NCBI GenBank assembly: GCA_036186865.1
Contig: AP025075.1
Span: 13,823,219-13,887,218, forward strand
Direction of reading: 5' to 3'
DNA: 64,000 nucleotides
From: Eustoma russellianum
Lineage: Eukaryota > Streptophyta > Magnoliopsida > Gentianales > Gentianaceae
Below are positions 63,903-64,000 of the stretch, one piece after another (the first letter of the stretch is position 1; each line of letters begins with the position of its first letter). The notes under the pieces were generated by a model. The model did no database searches. It was not told the DNA's origin and was given only the letters and a program-made list of their open reading frames with translations. A program made the translations under genes and the position numbers.

Positions 63903-64000
63903 TGATGCGAGCAACTCGTGGGCTCCTATTATTCCACCTTCCAAACGTCCTTCACAAAGGGTTAGGCACAAGGAAGAAGACTTCCCCTTACTTCCTTAGT
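63903..64000 (-). repeat. A2 5' LTR, U5 end
   Basis: The last 98 bp of the LTR (plus strand TGATGCGAGCAACTCG onward); the rest is outside the window. Confidence 0.85.

Larger units (their letters stand above)
58988..64000 (-). mobile_element. Element A2, 5' portion (continues past the window)
   Basis: Minus strand from the window edge: start of the 5' LTR (63903-64000), PBS (63887-63900), leader (62216-63886), gag-protease-RT (59779-62215), a sequence gap, then RT and RNase H to 58988, where D splits it. The other half is 34679-37428. Confidence 0.88.

Overview
This window is plant nuclear DNA made almost entirely of nested Ty3/Gypsy LTR retrotransposons. I see no host gene, rRNA, tRNA gene or CRISPR. 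The evidence is repeated gag-protease-RT-RNase H-integrase coding on both strands, primer-binding sites of the TGGTATCAGAGC type (complement of plant initiator Met-tRNA), purine tracts before 3' LTRs, long LTRs beginning TGATG and ending CATCA, and 5-bp target-site duplications (TSDs). The pol proteins look like the CRM branch of plant chromoviruses: no separate chromodomain is visible and the integrase reading frame runs through the purine tract into the 3' LTR. The species cannot be named from the sequence.

I use working names for the elements. Autonomous-type families are A (LTR about 1.43 kb, U3 full of GAATTC palindromes), B (LTR 1.19-1.33 kb) and D (LTR about 1.47 kb). Elements without pol are F (A-like LTR), C1 (B-like LTR and leader) and E (0.68-kb LTR).

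Left part (1-23400): an old A element on the minus strand (A1, 8594-23400) is the base. A plus-strand A element (A5) sits in its 3' LTR. A minus A element (A0) sits in A5's RT, and F sits in A0's leader. E (TSD AATAT) sits in A1's protease region, and C1 (TSD CTCGG) sits inside E. Middle (23403-34678): a rearranged plus-strand A element (A4) carries a nearly intact B element (B1, 24093-33369, TSD CCAAG) in its LTR. Right part (34679-64000): a minus A element (A2) was split by D (37429-58987, TSD TATAT), which was split by a minus B element (B2, 43937-56462, TSD AATTG), which was split by an internally deleted A element (A3, 46983-50614, TSD GTTGG). LTR divergence, counted by eye, falls in the nesting order: D about 2.7%, B2 about 1%, A3 less than 1%.

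Three observations stand out. (1) The three pol-less elements, with three different LTRs, carry related acidic open reading frames with recurring HPKH motifs near their ends. (2) A-family LTRs carry a 171-nt open frame of unchanged length in four copies. It matches the integrase tails of families B and D but lies in the -1 frame relative to pol; the frame break falls in the purine tract, which reads G-GGG-GGA in two copies. (3) A GATTCG-N3/4-CGAATC inverted repeat lies just before the purine tract in all element types, including those where it no longer codes.
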